From positions 44,433,013 to 44,497,012 of the forward strand of contig NC_087068.1 in the NCBI RefSeq assembly GCF_963678635.1: a stretch of 64,000 bases of DNA. Reading direction: 5' to 3'. The position numbers were made by a program, and so were the translations under genes. The DNA is from Symsagittifera roscoffensis. Its lineage: Eukaryota > Xenacoelomorpha > Acoela > Convolutidae. The notes beneath the pieces were generated by a model, which was given only the letters and a program-made list of their open reading frames with translations, was not told the DNA's origin and did not search any database. Positions 42,481 to 54,440 of this stretch are shown here, one piece after another (within the stretch, counting starts at the first letter, position 1; each line of letters starts with the position of its first letter).

Positions 42481-44399
42481 ATTCCGGACCGGAGGACCTT
42501 CTCCCTGGGAAAAATTGAAAAAACATATTGAGCTTTTAAGTCCCTAGAGGACTGGAGTTTATATATCTCCTGTGGGAATTCATTCAGTTTTAGAGTCGCC
42601 ATGGGACTGTGGTATTACTTCAACTCTTTCTCTGGATTTTGAATTCTTGTTTTCTGTTCCGTCTTATTTTGTGTTTTTTTCTCGTCCTCGTCCTCTTGAT
42701 GTTTCGCATGATCCTCTGAAGGGATTTCCGTTGTTGTCACTTGTTGTATTCTGATTGTATGTGTGTCAATGGTGAATAGTACCTCACGCTGGTTTGACTG
42801 TGAATCCGTATTAGGACTGTGAATTGAGGTTATAAGATGTATCAGTTTTTTAAAGCTTCTGACTGCTTTTTTTCGGTATAGCGTCGATTGACGACTTCAT
42901 CAAAAATTTTTATGATTCATTTGTGTGTCCTCAATTATATTTATGAATTTGGGTTTTCTAGCGCCCCTGTTGGAGCTGATTGTCTGGTTCTCGTCATTTT
43001 TCTTGGACCTCTGTTGTTTTCGATGACAGTGGAGTGTTCTTCTTGTTATGCCTTTTAGGCGATGGAGCGGTGTAGATTAAGTCTCTCTGATGTTGCTAAA
43101 TTATTTGCAAATTCCGTGCTGCCTGTTGGTTGTTCTACCAGTTGCACGCGCATTCGCGGTGTGGGCTTTTTTGTGCCAGTCAACCGCCTGTTCTTTTTGC
43201 GTATCGTTTTGCCTAACATTTCTCCGAGCTGTCACGTGTTGTTTGCTCCTGTTTTTCTTTCTTCGTGAACTTCTTTGGCGTTGTATCCCCTTTGAACATG
43301 GGTTGTTTTGGCGCGTTTTGGTGTTCGATGTCTCAAATACTCAAACAAGGTCCTGTTCTCCGTGCGGATTAGTAAGCAACGTAATCACATAGCCGTGATG
43401 GTCTGCACGGTCCGTAAATCATTAGATGGGGAACGAAAGCAAGTTCACTTTTCTTAGTAAACGTGGTTGTTTTCCTCCCACGCTATCTTGTTTGTATGTA
43501 AGAAATTTGCCATCGCTTGTTTTTCACCTTTGTTCAAGTGTTATTGAAGCTTTTGTTTTTGTGGCTTTTCTTATTGCTTTTCTTGCTACTTGTTCTATTC
43601 GCTTTTTGATTTTATGATCTATTTGTCGTTGAATTCCCATGTATTTTCAATTTTTAACGTTCAATGGCTACTGTCCGCCTATTTTTCATAGCTGTTTCCT
43701 GATCATTCCTTCGTTGTCTTGTAATCTCTCTGGTCGTCGTTTGATCACCACATCATCTTCCAACCGTCGTTGGAGGTCATGCCTTACTTTTGCGGTAAGC
43801 AGCGGGTGCATCATGTTTTCCAATTTAAAAATGCCTGTTTTTCATTTTACCAATATAAATTATTTGGCGAATTGGTTGTTCCTCTGTTCGATAGAGGTTT
43901 GCTGATTTTTTTTTCGATAGAGTTTATGTGAACGTCGAATGGTGAAATTTTTGTTACTCCGTGGGCAGTAATTAAGAGTCTTTTTTTTTAAATTTCGGCA
44001 ACATCCGACAATTGTTTTAATGTTTTGCTATTTTTTGTCTATTCTCTTTACCCCTAACCTGCGCTTTAAGGTTCGTTCTATCACTCCTATTGACCTCTGG
44101 TCGTCTAATGGGGCGAATATTTTTTTACCTTGTGTGTCCTACAAAAATTTGTGAAGTTGTTTGCCCTAAATGTTTGCGCCTGATGGCATCTTATTTTCCT
44201 TGGGAGGCGTTTTTGAAATGCATCTTTGCATAATTTTTATAGCAACGTCTACTGACGTGTTAGAAACTGCCTCATCTACAGGGAACTTTAACCACTTACC
44301 AATATATCAATAGCAACTAATATCTATGCGTCACTATTCAATTCGTCTGGGAGTAGTCCTTCAGAATTTCTTTTAGTTTCTTCGTTTTGTTCAACAAAG
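42481..44399 (-). other. Composition-biased stretch, probably the 3' part of the degenerate LTR element
   Basis: The - strand is A/C-rich as in the pol relic to its right, but I could not identify integrase core, env or LTR sequences. + strand open frames here (for example 43062-43905) are low-complexity by-products of this bias. Confidence 0.35.
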
Positions 44400-46400
44400 G
44401 TGGAAGTTGGATTGAGTGTTGTTTTCCAATTACAGGTTTTTATTTTTTCAAGGATTCGTTCATTTCCAGAAGTTTTGTGTCTTTTGTTTTACTGAGCGGT
44501 ATATGTGCGGTAAGCATAAGTGTTGGCAGTGGTCGAGCATTGCGACAGATCCCGCATGGGTGAAGTGGATGCTCTGCAGTACTGTTTGTCAGATCTGTGT
44601 TTGTAGTGCGATGCGCTCCTCAATGAGTATGCAGTCGTCTTGGTGCGTGTCTGATTTTTCTACTTCTGTTTGAGCGGCAATTTTGTTAGCTTTTTTCGAT
44701 TAAGTCGCTGTTGTGTGGCATTTGCTTGCACTTTCTGAGAGAACGCCTTTGAAAATGCTGTTTTTTTGTTCTCTGCGTTTTTTGTCAAAAGTTGCCTGGT
44801 TCTTTGATTTTGGTTTCTGTTGATGTGGAATCAGGTATATTTTAGTCCGTAACGTTGGACGATTCCATCGTTCATATGTTGTTACCGTTGTACTACGACG
44901 GTGCTATCATGTGTTGGAAAGGCTTTCTCTCCAATCAGAGTGCCCAATCCACTTTTCTTTATTTTGACTTCCGTTTTGGGTTTGGTTGAGAATTGAGGTA
45001 CTGATACATCCTCGGTTTTGTGCACTGTTCAGGAGGAAGCCACACTTGAAAAGTTTCTAGCCAAACCTTTCTCTCATTATTTGCGAATTTTGGATTTTAA
45101 TCAGATAGATGAATTGAGTTTTTCTAGTTTCCTGTTGAAAAACTGAGATCCTGTTGGTTGTGTTGCGTAAAAGAATGATCAATTTTGTGTTGACTTGTAT
45201 GGTTTAATTTTTTTGGACTGTTTGAAACGAACTTGAGATTTCAAGTCTCTTGTCAGCTCTCTTTCATTTTTGGCGCGCTTTTCGACCAGTCGATACGGTG
45301 CGCTTTTCTGATTGGCTAGCTTGTTTAGAATGAGGTTGTCAATCATCTCAAGATTGAAAATGAGTAAGTTAATTGACGCCACTAGAAATTCATTCTAGTA
45401 CACGCCCATTGCTAATCCAATTAGATTCCGCGACATATAGCTATTAATCCCTTTTTAGTTCCCGTCAAACGTTTAATGTCAAAATTAAAGAGGATAATCA
45501 GTCATTCCATCTTGTGAGCCGGTTTTGCTTTTTGGATCAGTCAGTTGCATTTGTTGGACTGATTAAGGCATGGTGGTTTGTAATGACGGGAAATTTTTTT
45601 TTGTTAACTTACTAACTAAAGTGTACAATGGCCCAAACGACCCCCAAAAATTGAAGTTCGGAACGTTTTTCCTCTAGTTGTTTTGGTGAAAAGGCGATTG
45701 CGTCCCAACCCTCATCAGTAATTTGTCCGAGTGCTGCCCCTAAGCCGAATGTTGATACATCGCATGCCACGCGTTTCTCTAAGTTTAGATCGAAGTGCTC
45801 GTTTTCTGAAAATGATGATAATATTTTAAGAACTTTTTCGAATGTCGTGGTAAGTTGGGTCTTCCAATCGAAATCTTTTTTATCTATGTTTTTCAATAGT
45901 GGGCACAGTGTTGCAGCAGCTTGAGCAGGAAAGTGTTTTTTGAGGTCGTGAATCAGGCCCATGAAGTTTTTTATTTGAATGAATGCTTTTGGTGCAGTTA
46001 GTTTTTTTTGCATCCATTTTTCTAGTATGTGTCCTATTGCCCTCTTTAATTACTTTACACCCTAACCATTCCACTGATTTGAATTTGTCTAACGTGATGG
46101 AATGATCTTCATCTAGCAATGTTAAGACTGCCTTCAGTGTCTCTATGTCTCTCTGTATTTTTCGACAGAGCTTTTTGTCACTATCAGAACACCATCTAGA
46201 AAAGCGTACGTTTATTTTGCATTTTGTCAGTGTCAGATTGATGAATTGCAGTTTCATTGCAGTGGACGTTAACGGCTCAAATGAGTTCGTTTTAATTGTT
46301 CTTCTATGCTCAGTACCTTTCTCGGGACCAATTAGGTATTCATACACATCTCGCGGGGATCTTGTTTTTGCTGATACTTTTTTTGCTAATTAATCATTGT
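44400..46400 (-). pseudogene. Degenerate Ty3/gypsy-type pol (RT, RNase H, integrase zinc domain)
   Basis: Reading right to left, an RT fragment (46347-46000) includes YAFLDGVLIVTKSS, the YLDD box with the second Asp replaced by Gly, and VEWLGCKVIKEG, the usual block after it. RNase H (46013-45612) reads FDLNLEKRVACDVSTFGLGA and AFSPKQLEEKRSELQ. A segment near 44660-44490 reads IHFTHAGSVAMLDHCQHLCL then PHIYRSVK, an integrase H2C2-type zinc region. Frames change several times and the catalytic box is lost, so it is dead. It is unrelated at the sequence level to the young giant element and much older. Confidence 0.75.
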
Positions 46401-47741
46401 TCATGTGTGCAGAAAAATATATCTTGACTCAATTGTCTCCTCCATTGCTGCATTCTGCACGTGATGCAAGTTCAACCAGGTCCGCTTGGAGTTTTTCGAA
46501 TGTCTCGTTTGTTTTTGCTTCCGACAAATTAGGCTGTTTCTCGATCATGCAAATTTTTTTTTCAATACGGAAATTGAACAGTCTCGAAAATTAGAACCAA
46601 TATTTCTCGAAACCGAGATAATTTTTTAGTTTTTTTTAATTCAGTGTTGGGATCACGGCCGAAAGTGTTGTTAAGTCCATATTTTATGGGTTTTGTGAGT
46701 CCACATTTATTAAGCTTTTTCTAGGTTTTGTGAGGCCACATTTGAGCATTTACGTGAACTTAGAAGAATCAGTCAAAGCATGTTCCCTAATTTTACTGAC
46801 TGATTTTCTTGTTGATTTGCACAAATAAATAAAATGCAATATCTTACTGCAGGATCTTATTGAAACTCTGGAAAGTTTCTGGTGTTCCTGTTCATTTTTC
46901 TGAACAACCATCATCCTGCACTGATTTTAACGTAAGTTTCGATAAGTTCAGCTAATTAATCGAAACTTACGTTAAAACTTACGTTTTAAGGTTAATGAAC
47001 ATATTTTTTAAACCATGAAACAGGCACAGTATCAGCCATTTGTTAGAAAATAGTCTGTTTTTTAGTGGACAATTGAATTTTTCAAACTTTTGAACCAGAA
47101 ACAAGTCAAGATTCGCAATATCTGAGTACAGACGAAAGATTGTTTTCAGTGGGTAACAGCCAATTAACATTTATCGTGGTCACGTGTGTGATAGACAGAG
47201 TGGTCCCTTTAGAAATCAAGGGTGACAGATGGTCCCAAATCACACTAATTCTGAGAAAATATAGCAATCAAATAAGTCTAAGGTCGCCGTTTTTATTTGA
47301 TTTAATTTTTTTGAAGCTTTCATTGACATCACCAAAGCAATTTAATTGGAAAAATTTGAGGTACACATTAGGGACTCTAATCAATTCTTGGAAACTTGCA
47401 TCCGTTTTATTACTCATCATGATGAGCCTTTAATTGACTAAGTATTCCCGATTTCACAATTTTTCTTACTCAAGCGTGAAATTTTTAAAGAAAGACTTTC
47501 ATCGAATAACCAATTAACTTGACCAATTTTAGAGCAAGGAAGCGCGTCAGCTCACCCGCACTCAGTAAAAAGAAAAAATAATCGATTGTATTATAATTAT
47601 AACCGTATTTTAAGCAAATTTATCATTAACTATTTTTGGTGACATTGTAATAAATTATAATCAGTTATAACAAATTATAATGCAGCTATTCTGCATGAAA
47701 ACACAGTAAAAATCAAATTTAATTTAAGTTTAAGCAATAAG
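46401..47741. other. Non-coding flank of the degenerate element
   Basis: No supported gene. Contains the inverted repeat at 46927-46975 and a repeated 'cacattt...gttttgtgag' phrase near 46690-46745. Confidence 0.4.
46927..46975. repeat. Perfect 17-base inverted repeat
   Basis: ttaacgtaagtttcgat and its exact complement are separated by 15 bases. A third partial copy follows directly (aacttacgtttta). Confidence 0.85.
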
Positions 47742-47830
47742 CAGGGGCGGATCTAGGATTTTCTCGAGAGGAGGGGCAAATTTTCAAAAAACGTCCGAAA
47801 ATTTTATCGACGTTTTTTTTTAGGTTGACA
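47742..47830 (+). mobile_element. Terminus of a hAT-like DNA transposon relic
   Basis: Starts CAGGGGCGGATCTAGGATTT, the same 20 bases as the inverted end at 15186. The inner boundary is not known. Confidence 0.45.
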
Positions 47831-47965
47831 AGATTAATTCCAAGCTCTCCCAAGGCATTAAAAAGAGCATGTTTTGGCCAATTTTCTTCGCGCCGCAGGC
47901 GAACTTTTGAAAAAAAACTGTCAAAAAAACATTTGTAGGCGCTTTTTGGAAAAATTTGGCTAAAA

Positions 47966-48582
47966 AAGTAACGTAATATTTGTGCTGGGGGTGGGTTTTT
48001 TTTTCTTCAGACAAATTTCGACTTTTTAACTAGCCATTTTTGACGGAATTTTTAAACATCATTCGAAAACTATTGTTGTGTAGAGCTTAATTTTGAAAAG
48101 ATACTTTGCCTGCGATCATTTTTCGTTCTCGATCAGTTTTGACTTTTAACCATATTTCTTTCAAAATTTATTGTTGTCCTGAGCTTAAACTTGAGAGATA
48201 TTTTACCTGTGATCTTTTTTTGTAAACTTATGAGAGTTTAAAGATTGTCATATTGGCCAATTTGGGACAATTAACCCGCGATATATTTTGCGCTGTTAAC
48301 GCGTAAGCGGAGATTTAATCCCTCCTAGAAATCGCTTCAAATTGGTTGAAGGAATTATTTGCCATCCTTGATTTTTTACTGAGCAAAATTTATCACTTTT
48401 ACTGTATATGATGTTTGGGGAATGATTTTCACAAAAAAATCTCTAATTCAAAAAATTTTTTCTTTTTATTTTTTTTTCTATTATATTTATTTTTTTCATG
48501 TTATTACTGCTTCATAGAAATAGAACTTAAAAGGCAGTCGGAACAGTCAGGGCTTCGCACTGATATGAGCAGTTTTGTAACT
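47966..48582 (+). mobile_element. R-family repeat with diverged 5' end
   Basis: Contains taatatttgtgctgggggtg, the cgcgatatattttgcgctgt core and the hairpin end gtcagggcttcgcactgat. A second, decayed 3' end lies at 48606-48665. The internal segment around 48100-48200 is duplicated. Confidence 0.6.
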
Positions 48583-49195
48583 TTTTTCAATTCATAAATT
48601 ACTACAGATACTTTTACGGGCTACTAGAACATTCAGAGGTTTGCCTTGATACAAGCAGTTTTGTCTTCAATTTACTTTGGCTGCTTTGCTTTTTTTGCCA
48701 AATATTTAACAATGACAACTCGTGTAATTTTGTAACAAATGAGACGTATTTTTTAAAAAAATTTTGACACAAATGATTATTGGTACAAATTGGACTCCAT
48801 CGCTTTAGAAATATTATATATTTAGTGATAAAAAGGAAGTCAGTTTGAAAAAAATCTCAAATATTAGTTTTTAATTAGGCAAATTAAAGTTAACAATCAA
48901 GAGCTTGTTTGCTTCCAGTTTGAAGCCTGCCACACCGTATTGCTGAGCGCCCAAAGAAATTTTATAGGGAAATTATTAGTTCTAGCTCCCCTGAAACTAT
49001 GGTACCTACTAAAAGTTCCCCTCCCCCTCAAAAAAATTCAAACCAATGTTTAGCGCTAGAGCTTTCTCTTCTAACTTCGTTGCATTCAAAACTTTCCATA
49101 TTTAATATACAAAACAATCTCCCCGCAAAACTTTTCTTTATCTTAATGGATAGTATTTAAACAAATAGTTCCTCCCTATGTTATAAACACACCAA
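48583..49195. other. Non-coding gap within the repeat cluster
   Basis: Holds a stray R-family 3' end (48606-48665). Otherwise nothing recognised. Confidence 0.4.
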
Positions 49196-49840
49196 CAAAA
49201 AAAACTGCTCGCATCAAAGTGAAGACCTGAAATGTTCCGACTGCCTTTTAAGGTCTATGGAGCAGTAATAACAAGAAAAAATTAAATTAAAAAAACCGAA
49301 AAAAAATTGAAGTTTGAGATTTTTTTGGAAAGTTGTTCCTTAAAACGCCATATAAGTACAAAATGATAGATTTCGGTCCTAGTAACAAAAAAGACTGGTC
49401 GTAAAACAGGGAAAAGCCTTGATAGTTCCGACTGCCCTTAATTCATATCGATTTAATTTTGGCCAAAGAAAGTACTATAAACCTATGAATTTTAAACAGT
49501 ATCGAAGTGAGAAATATTGAGTCGTATAAAATTAATACGACCGATCCGATTAGCTAGCTTCAATTCAATTTGGAAAGACTTTATTGGGCGAGATGATTCC
49601 CCAAGCATAAATAATTAGCGTTAAGCTCTCAGAAAATATGAATAAATTCTTCAAAGCGCGCTTAATTTAGTCCAGAACATAGCCAATTGGTAAGATTCAA
49701 ACTTCCAAACTTAACAAAAAAATTGGAGGTAAAACATCTTTCCAAATTTGAACTCAGGAAGTCGATATCATCAATGGGATATGGAAACTTTTGTTGAAAA
49801 CTTTCATTTCGATCGGCTTTCTTCGACCAATTTGGAACGA
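49196..49840 (-). mobile_element. Two abutting inverted repeat copies (R 3' part, then S)
   Basis: 49196-49385 is the complement of an R 3' half (gttccgactgccttttaagg at its end). 49388-49840 is the complement of an S copy (agttccgactgcccttaatt and tcgtataaaattaatacgac). Confidence 0.6.
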
Positions 49841-49844
49841 CAGT

Positions 49845-50650
49845 GACGACAGTCAGGGAATATTTGCGCTCGGGTGGTTTTTTTTTCTTCAGACAACTTT
49901 CGACTTTTTGATTAGCCATTTTTGACAATTTTTTTTTATCATTCAAAAGTTATAGTTGTACTGAGCTTAAGTTTGAAACGATGTTTCACCTGTGATCAAT
50001 TTTCGCAAAATTGAAGGTGTTTAAAGAATGGCATTTTGGACAATTTGGTACAATTAACGAGCGATATATCTCACGCTATTAACGCGTAAGCGGAAATTTT
50101 ATCCGTCTTAGAAATCATTCCAAATTGGTTGAAGGAAGCTTATTTGCCATAATTGTGGTCCCGACTTTCGAAGAAAACGGAATATTTATGCTCGATGTGG
50201 TTATTTTATTCAGTCAATTTTCGCCGATCGAAATGATAGTTTTCAACAAAATTTTTTATACCCCATAGATGATATCGACTTCTTGAGTTCAAACTTGAAA
50301 AGATGTTTTACTTCCGATTAATTTTTGTAAAGTTCTGGGGGTTTGAAAGTTACCAAGTTGGCTATGTTCTGGACTAAATTATGCGCGCTTTGAAGAGTTT
50401 CTTCATAACGCTGAGAGCGTAACGCGAATTATTTATGAGTGGCGAATTATCCCGGACATCAAAATCGTTCCAAATTGAAATGAGGCTAGATCATTGGTCG
50501 TATTAATTTCGTACGACTCAAAATTTTCACTTAGATATTGTCCAAAATGTACAGGTTTTCAATATTTTCTTTTCCCAAAAACTATTCAATGTGAATTAAG
50601 GAATAGTCGGAACATTCAGGGCTTTGCCCTGATATACTAGCAGTCTTGTT
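49845..50650 (+). mobile_element. R 5' part joined to a full S copy
   Basis: 49845-50155 carries the R 5' half up to gcttatttgccataattg. At 50156 a new 5' end (cccgactttcg) begins an S copy that ends in cagggctttgccctgatata at about 50640. The flanking inverted S (49388-49840) makes an S-inverted/R/S-direct arrangement. Confidence 0.6.
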
Positions 50651-51511
50651 TAGAATATGTATAGTTGTGTAGTGTTTTTTCTTGATCTCGATATATGAAG
50701 GTTTTATAAAGTTTTCAAGTCATGAATCTGTAAGTTTTTAATGAAAATATTTGCAACAAATTGAAATACTTGTTAAACTAGTTTACTTCGCTCAAACTAT
50801 GACCCATTACAATTTTGGACTATTCTCTAATTTAGCCTTATTTAGAAGTATTTATCAGAAGTTTTTGGTTATCTAATCTTGACGTCACTTGAACAAATGT
50901 CGAATTTGATCTGTAGTTGAAATTTGTTATCAAAGTTCATTTGCGCGTTGAAATTGTCGTTATCAATTTAGATAAAACTATGGTAGTTGAAGGAAAATCA
51001 TCATGTATTTTTTTCTAAACTAGTTCTCATTTACTCCGTGAAGGAAGGAAGTATTTTGATTTGATTTTCAATAAAAGTGCTATTGCTTTCAACCGTGAAA
51101 AAATGAAGTAAAATGAGCATAAAAGTGGAAATTAGCAATTGTAAATGAAAAACCAAACAACTTGTTCTTTGAAGTAGAAAAAAAACAAGGAAAAATTGCA
51201 TTTCAGAAATCAATAGCAAAAATGTAATGGAGCGTCTCACTTAAATTATTGAACGAAAAGTACCAAGCTAATGATCAGAGTAAGGATGCACAACCATAAA
51301 AGACGCCGATTTGAACCGGCACATGATATATATTGCACGATGATTAGTTTCAGGCAAAATTCGAAAATATTAGCTAACATTATGAGTTAATATGAGTTAA
51401 TATTAGCTAACATATGAGTTACTGCAGATTTATTTACTTTTTACCCTTTTGAAAAATGAAGATATTCGTTACTATTTACAAAATTCACTTATGCTTAACT
51501 TTTAAGTTTTT
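50651..51511. other. Non-coding spacer
   Basis: AT-rich. The word atgagttaatattagctaac is partly repeated near 51380-51420. No gene. Confidence 0.4.
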
Positions 51512-52278
51512 ATTGTTCCGACTTTCGTAACGAAAGTAAAGGAAATATTTATGCTCGGTGTGGTTATTAAGTTAACATTAAGGTTTTTAAGTCTGGTTAA
51601 ACTAACATGCCCAACCCCCCTCCCCCCACCCCACATACACCAAGTTAAGCTACTCTAACCCAGCGTTCATTTTAATTTAAATCTACTTAGCGCTGCAAGT
51701 AAAATGCTCTATTCTGATTGGCTGAAAATTCGAACTCAGTGCCAGGTTAGCATCATCCACCCTAAACGGATTAGGGGGGGGGGGGATGTTAGCTTGTTGC
51801 TATTTTTTTCATCTGACAAACTTCGATTTTTTAACTAGCCATTTCTGACGGAATTTTCTTTATACAATTCAAAAGATATTGTTGTCTTGAGCTTAAACTT
51901 GAAAACTCATTTGAAAGGGGTTATTTTTTGTAAATTTATGGGAATTTAAAGATTATCATTTTGACCAATTTTGGGACAATTAACTCGCGATAAATTTCGC
52001 GTTATTAACGCTGAAGCGGATATTTAATCCGTCATAGAAATCGTTCTAAAATGGTTGAAGGAAGTTCAATAGCCATAACTGATTGTTACAAGGAGCAAAG
52101 TTTATCACTTTGTACTTTATATGATGAGGGGATGATTTTCACAAAAAATCTTAAACTTAAAAAGTTTGTTTTCATTTTTTTTCTTACAATTGATTTTTTT
52201 CACGTTATTACTGCTTCATAGAGCTTAAGTGGCAGTCGAAACATTCAGAACTTAGTCCTGATACGAGCAGTATTGTTT
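51512..52278 (+). mobile_element. R/S repeat interrupted by a 230-bp insertion
   Basis: The 5' end (tattgttccgactttcgtaa) is of S type and the 3' part from about 51805 is R type. Between them at 51570-51800 lies unrelated sequence bounded by inverted 'taacat...cccc' and 'gggggatgtta' words, possibly a small MITE. Confidence 0.55.
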
Positions 52279-52892
52279 CTTACTTGGGAGTAGTAGCTTC
52301 TTATGAGGAGAACATAGCTATATAATATTTTAAATGATCCTATACCGCTTATGCAGAAATTAAGAAAACAAAGCAAGTGTCAATGCCACGTGTGAAACTA
52401 ATTATTCATGTAGATTTCAAAACCTAGATAAAAAGTATTCCCTATTTTTCGAAAATACTGTGACGTAGACAAATATCCCAACATAAAACTGATTTGCTCA
52501 TTTAAATTGAGCAAAGGCCTAATGTTTTTGTTCTCTGACATTTTTAAAACAGTTTTTTTGGAAGTTTTACAGTCAAGAGACAAAAAATTGCAACTTTTTG
52601 ATTTCAACGAGCAAAAAAACAACAATTTTCTTTTCACATTTTTGTTTTTTTTTCTCTGTCAGTAGTTTTGATAAGTGTTCAAATTTTGACACAATTTTGA
52701 TGACAATACATGGAAAAAAACTAGCTGCATCAAAATTTGAGAACTCATATTTTGAAAGCGTAAAAAATTTAGTGTATTATGATAAGTTTCTGAGGAGTTT
52801 TTGAAATGGAAGAACTCTCGCAAATAACTCAAAAAAGGGTTGTTGAGAACGTCAGCTAATAAAATTACGCGCTGTCAAGCTAAATTTCTCAG
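52279..52892. other. Non-coding spacer
   Basis: AT-rich. No gene recognised. Confidence 0.4.
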
Positions 52893-53355
52893 GCTTCATG
52901 GGGTCGAAGGCTCCGCTTGATATGGATACAAACTCGGAGGAGAGCGATTCAACCATACAATCTACGAAATCCTCTGGTGAATTTAAAAGACACGTATCAT
53001 TAGTTTTGGAAAAGCGGGCAAAAGTTTGCGAGGAATTGCAGAGAAAACGTACTGAGCTAGGCGATGTTCTCGGGGTTGAGAAACCATTCCAACTTCCTTG
53101 CGGATTTTGTTCGTTAGATGATTTATGCAGAAGGTCTCAATACATTTTGTGTAAGCGATACAAAACCACATTGTTCGAGTACTTGCTTAGAAAACAGTAA
53201 AACTGTGCTTAAAATCGAGTGTGATTGGACGACCGATATTCTTGAATACAAAAAAATAATGGGAGAAAAAACAATGAGGCAACGAGGCAACAGATCCACA
53301 AAAAAAAAGCAGACTCCTGGTCATAGAAAAGGACGACTCCATGGAAAAAATTGAA
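52893..53355 (+). pseudogene. Unassigned coding-like segment (two overlapping frames)
   Basis: After a possible acceptor (aaatttctcag, ending 52892) a frame opens with ATG at 52898 and runs 100 codons to 53200. It has an acidic/Ser-rich start, a charged helix likely to be coiled coil (EKRAKVCEELQRKRTELGDV), and a Cys-rich segment (CGFCSLDDLC). An overlapping frame (53118-53354) then carries a basic tail (KKKQTPGHRKGRLHGKN). This suggests one protein with a frameshift, or two exons with a donor near 53152. GC content is higher than in the flanks. I do not recognise the family. It could be a host exon on the strand opposite the GPCR, or a gene fragment carried by a repeat. Confidence 0.35.
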
Positions 53356-53956
53356 CCAAATAATTATTTCTCATAAAAACGTAAATTTTCTGTAATCATT
53401 GCTGAAAATGATATTAACTGCTCACCCTCTTAAACTCCTGATTCGTCTCTTAATTTTGACATTTGAACTGATATGAGAGTATGGCAAAATAGATTGTTGT
53501 TTTCGAGAGTGCTTAGCTCAGTCCAAGTACTCAGTGCTGTTACAAATTTTAGCAATGAAACGAATAAAAAACACACATAATCATTCTTAAACTGTTGGTC
53601 AGTTACAAAATGTTTAAAAACTCTCGAAAAAGTTTTTGAAAAAGAAAAGATTTGATAGTTTAATGATGATAAGATAGGCAAGTATGATTTAATACCAATC
53701 TTAACTTGATGAATGGAAAGGTGCTCATAATTTTTTTTATCTGGACGGTAAAAATTGTTTTCGGAAAAGTGCCTTTGTTTTTTTTGCGTAATTTGACAAA
53801 CAGCCAATGCGTTACAAAAAAGTACCTGTGAACTATTTTGTAACATACTTTTTAGCAACTCTTAAATAATTTATCTTCATAACCTGCCCAATTTTTTTGC
53901 GTTTAAAAAAGGTTTAATAAATTTTTCCTTCAAATGATCTTAATAGATCGGAATAG
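53356..53956. other. Non-coding spacer
   Basis: A 142-codon - strand frame (53430-53858) lacks any recognisable motif and is not called. Confidence 0.4.
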
Positions 53957-54440
53957 AAACACGACTGCACGTATCAGGGTGAAACCTTGAATGTTCCGAC
54001 TGCCTTTTAAGGTCTATTGAGCAGTAATAACATGGAAAAATTTAAATGTAACAAAAAACAAATTTTTGTTTTGGAAAAATAGATTTTGTGAAAATCATCA
54101 CCCACACGCCATATAAAGTACAAAGTGATAGATTTCGCTCCCTAAAACAAATCAATTATGGCATATAAGCTTCCTTGAACTAATTTGGAATGGTTTCTAC
54201 GACGGATTAAATCTCGCTTAAATTAGCCAAAATGGGAATCTTTAAACCCTCATAACTTTTCGAAAAACAATCATAGGGAAATATCTTTTCAAAGTTAAGC
54301 TCAAGACAAAAAAACCTTGTTATTGAAATAACAAAACTCCATCAAAATTGCTATATAAAAAGTCAAAATATGTTTGAAGAAAAAAAAACCAGCCCGAGCA
54401 CAAATATTCCCTTGCTTTTGTTACGAAAACCGCAACGACA
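53957..54440 (-). mobile_element. R-family repeat, inverted copy
   Basis: Complement of R: actgcacgtatcagggtgaa, ccgactgccttttaaggtct, and ends near the decayed acgaaaaccgcaacga. It abuts a T copy. Confidence 0.6.

Noticed and set aside
43062-44673. + strand ORFs of 60-100 codons
   Set aside because: They are low-complexity Phe/Leu/Ser/Cys translations of a T/G-biased strand, and the opposite strand carries the decayed pol.
53430-53858. 142-codon - strand ORF
   Set aside because: No motif, no splice sites, composition like flanking AT-rich DNA. The length is attainable by chance in 64 kb.
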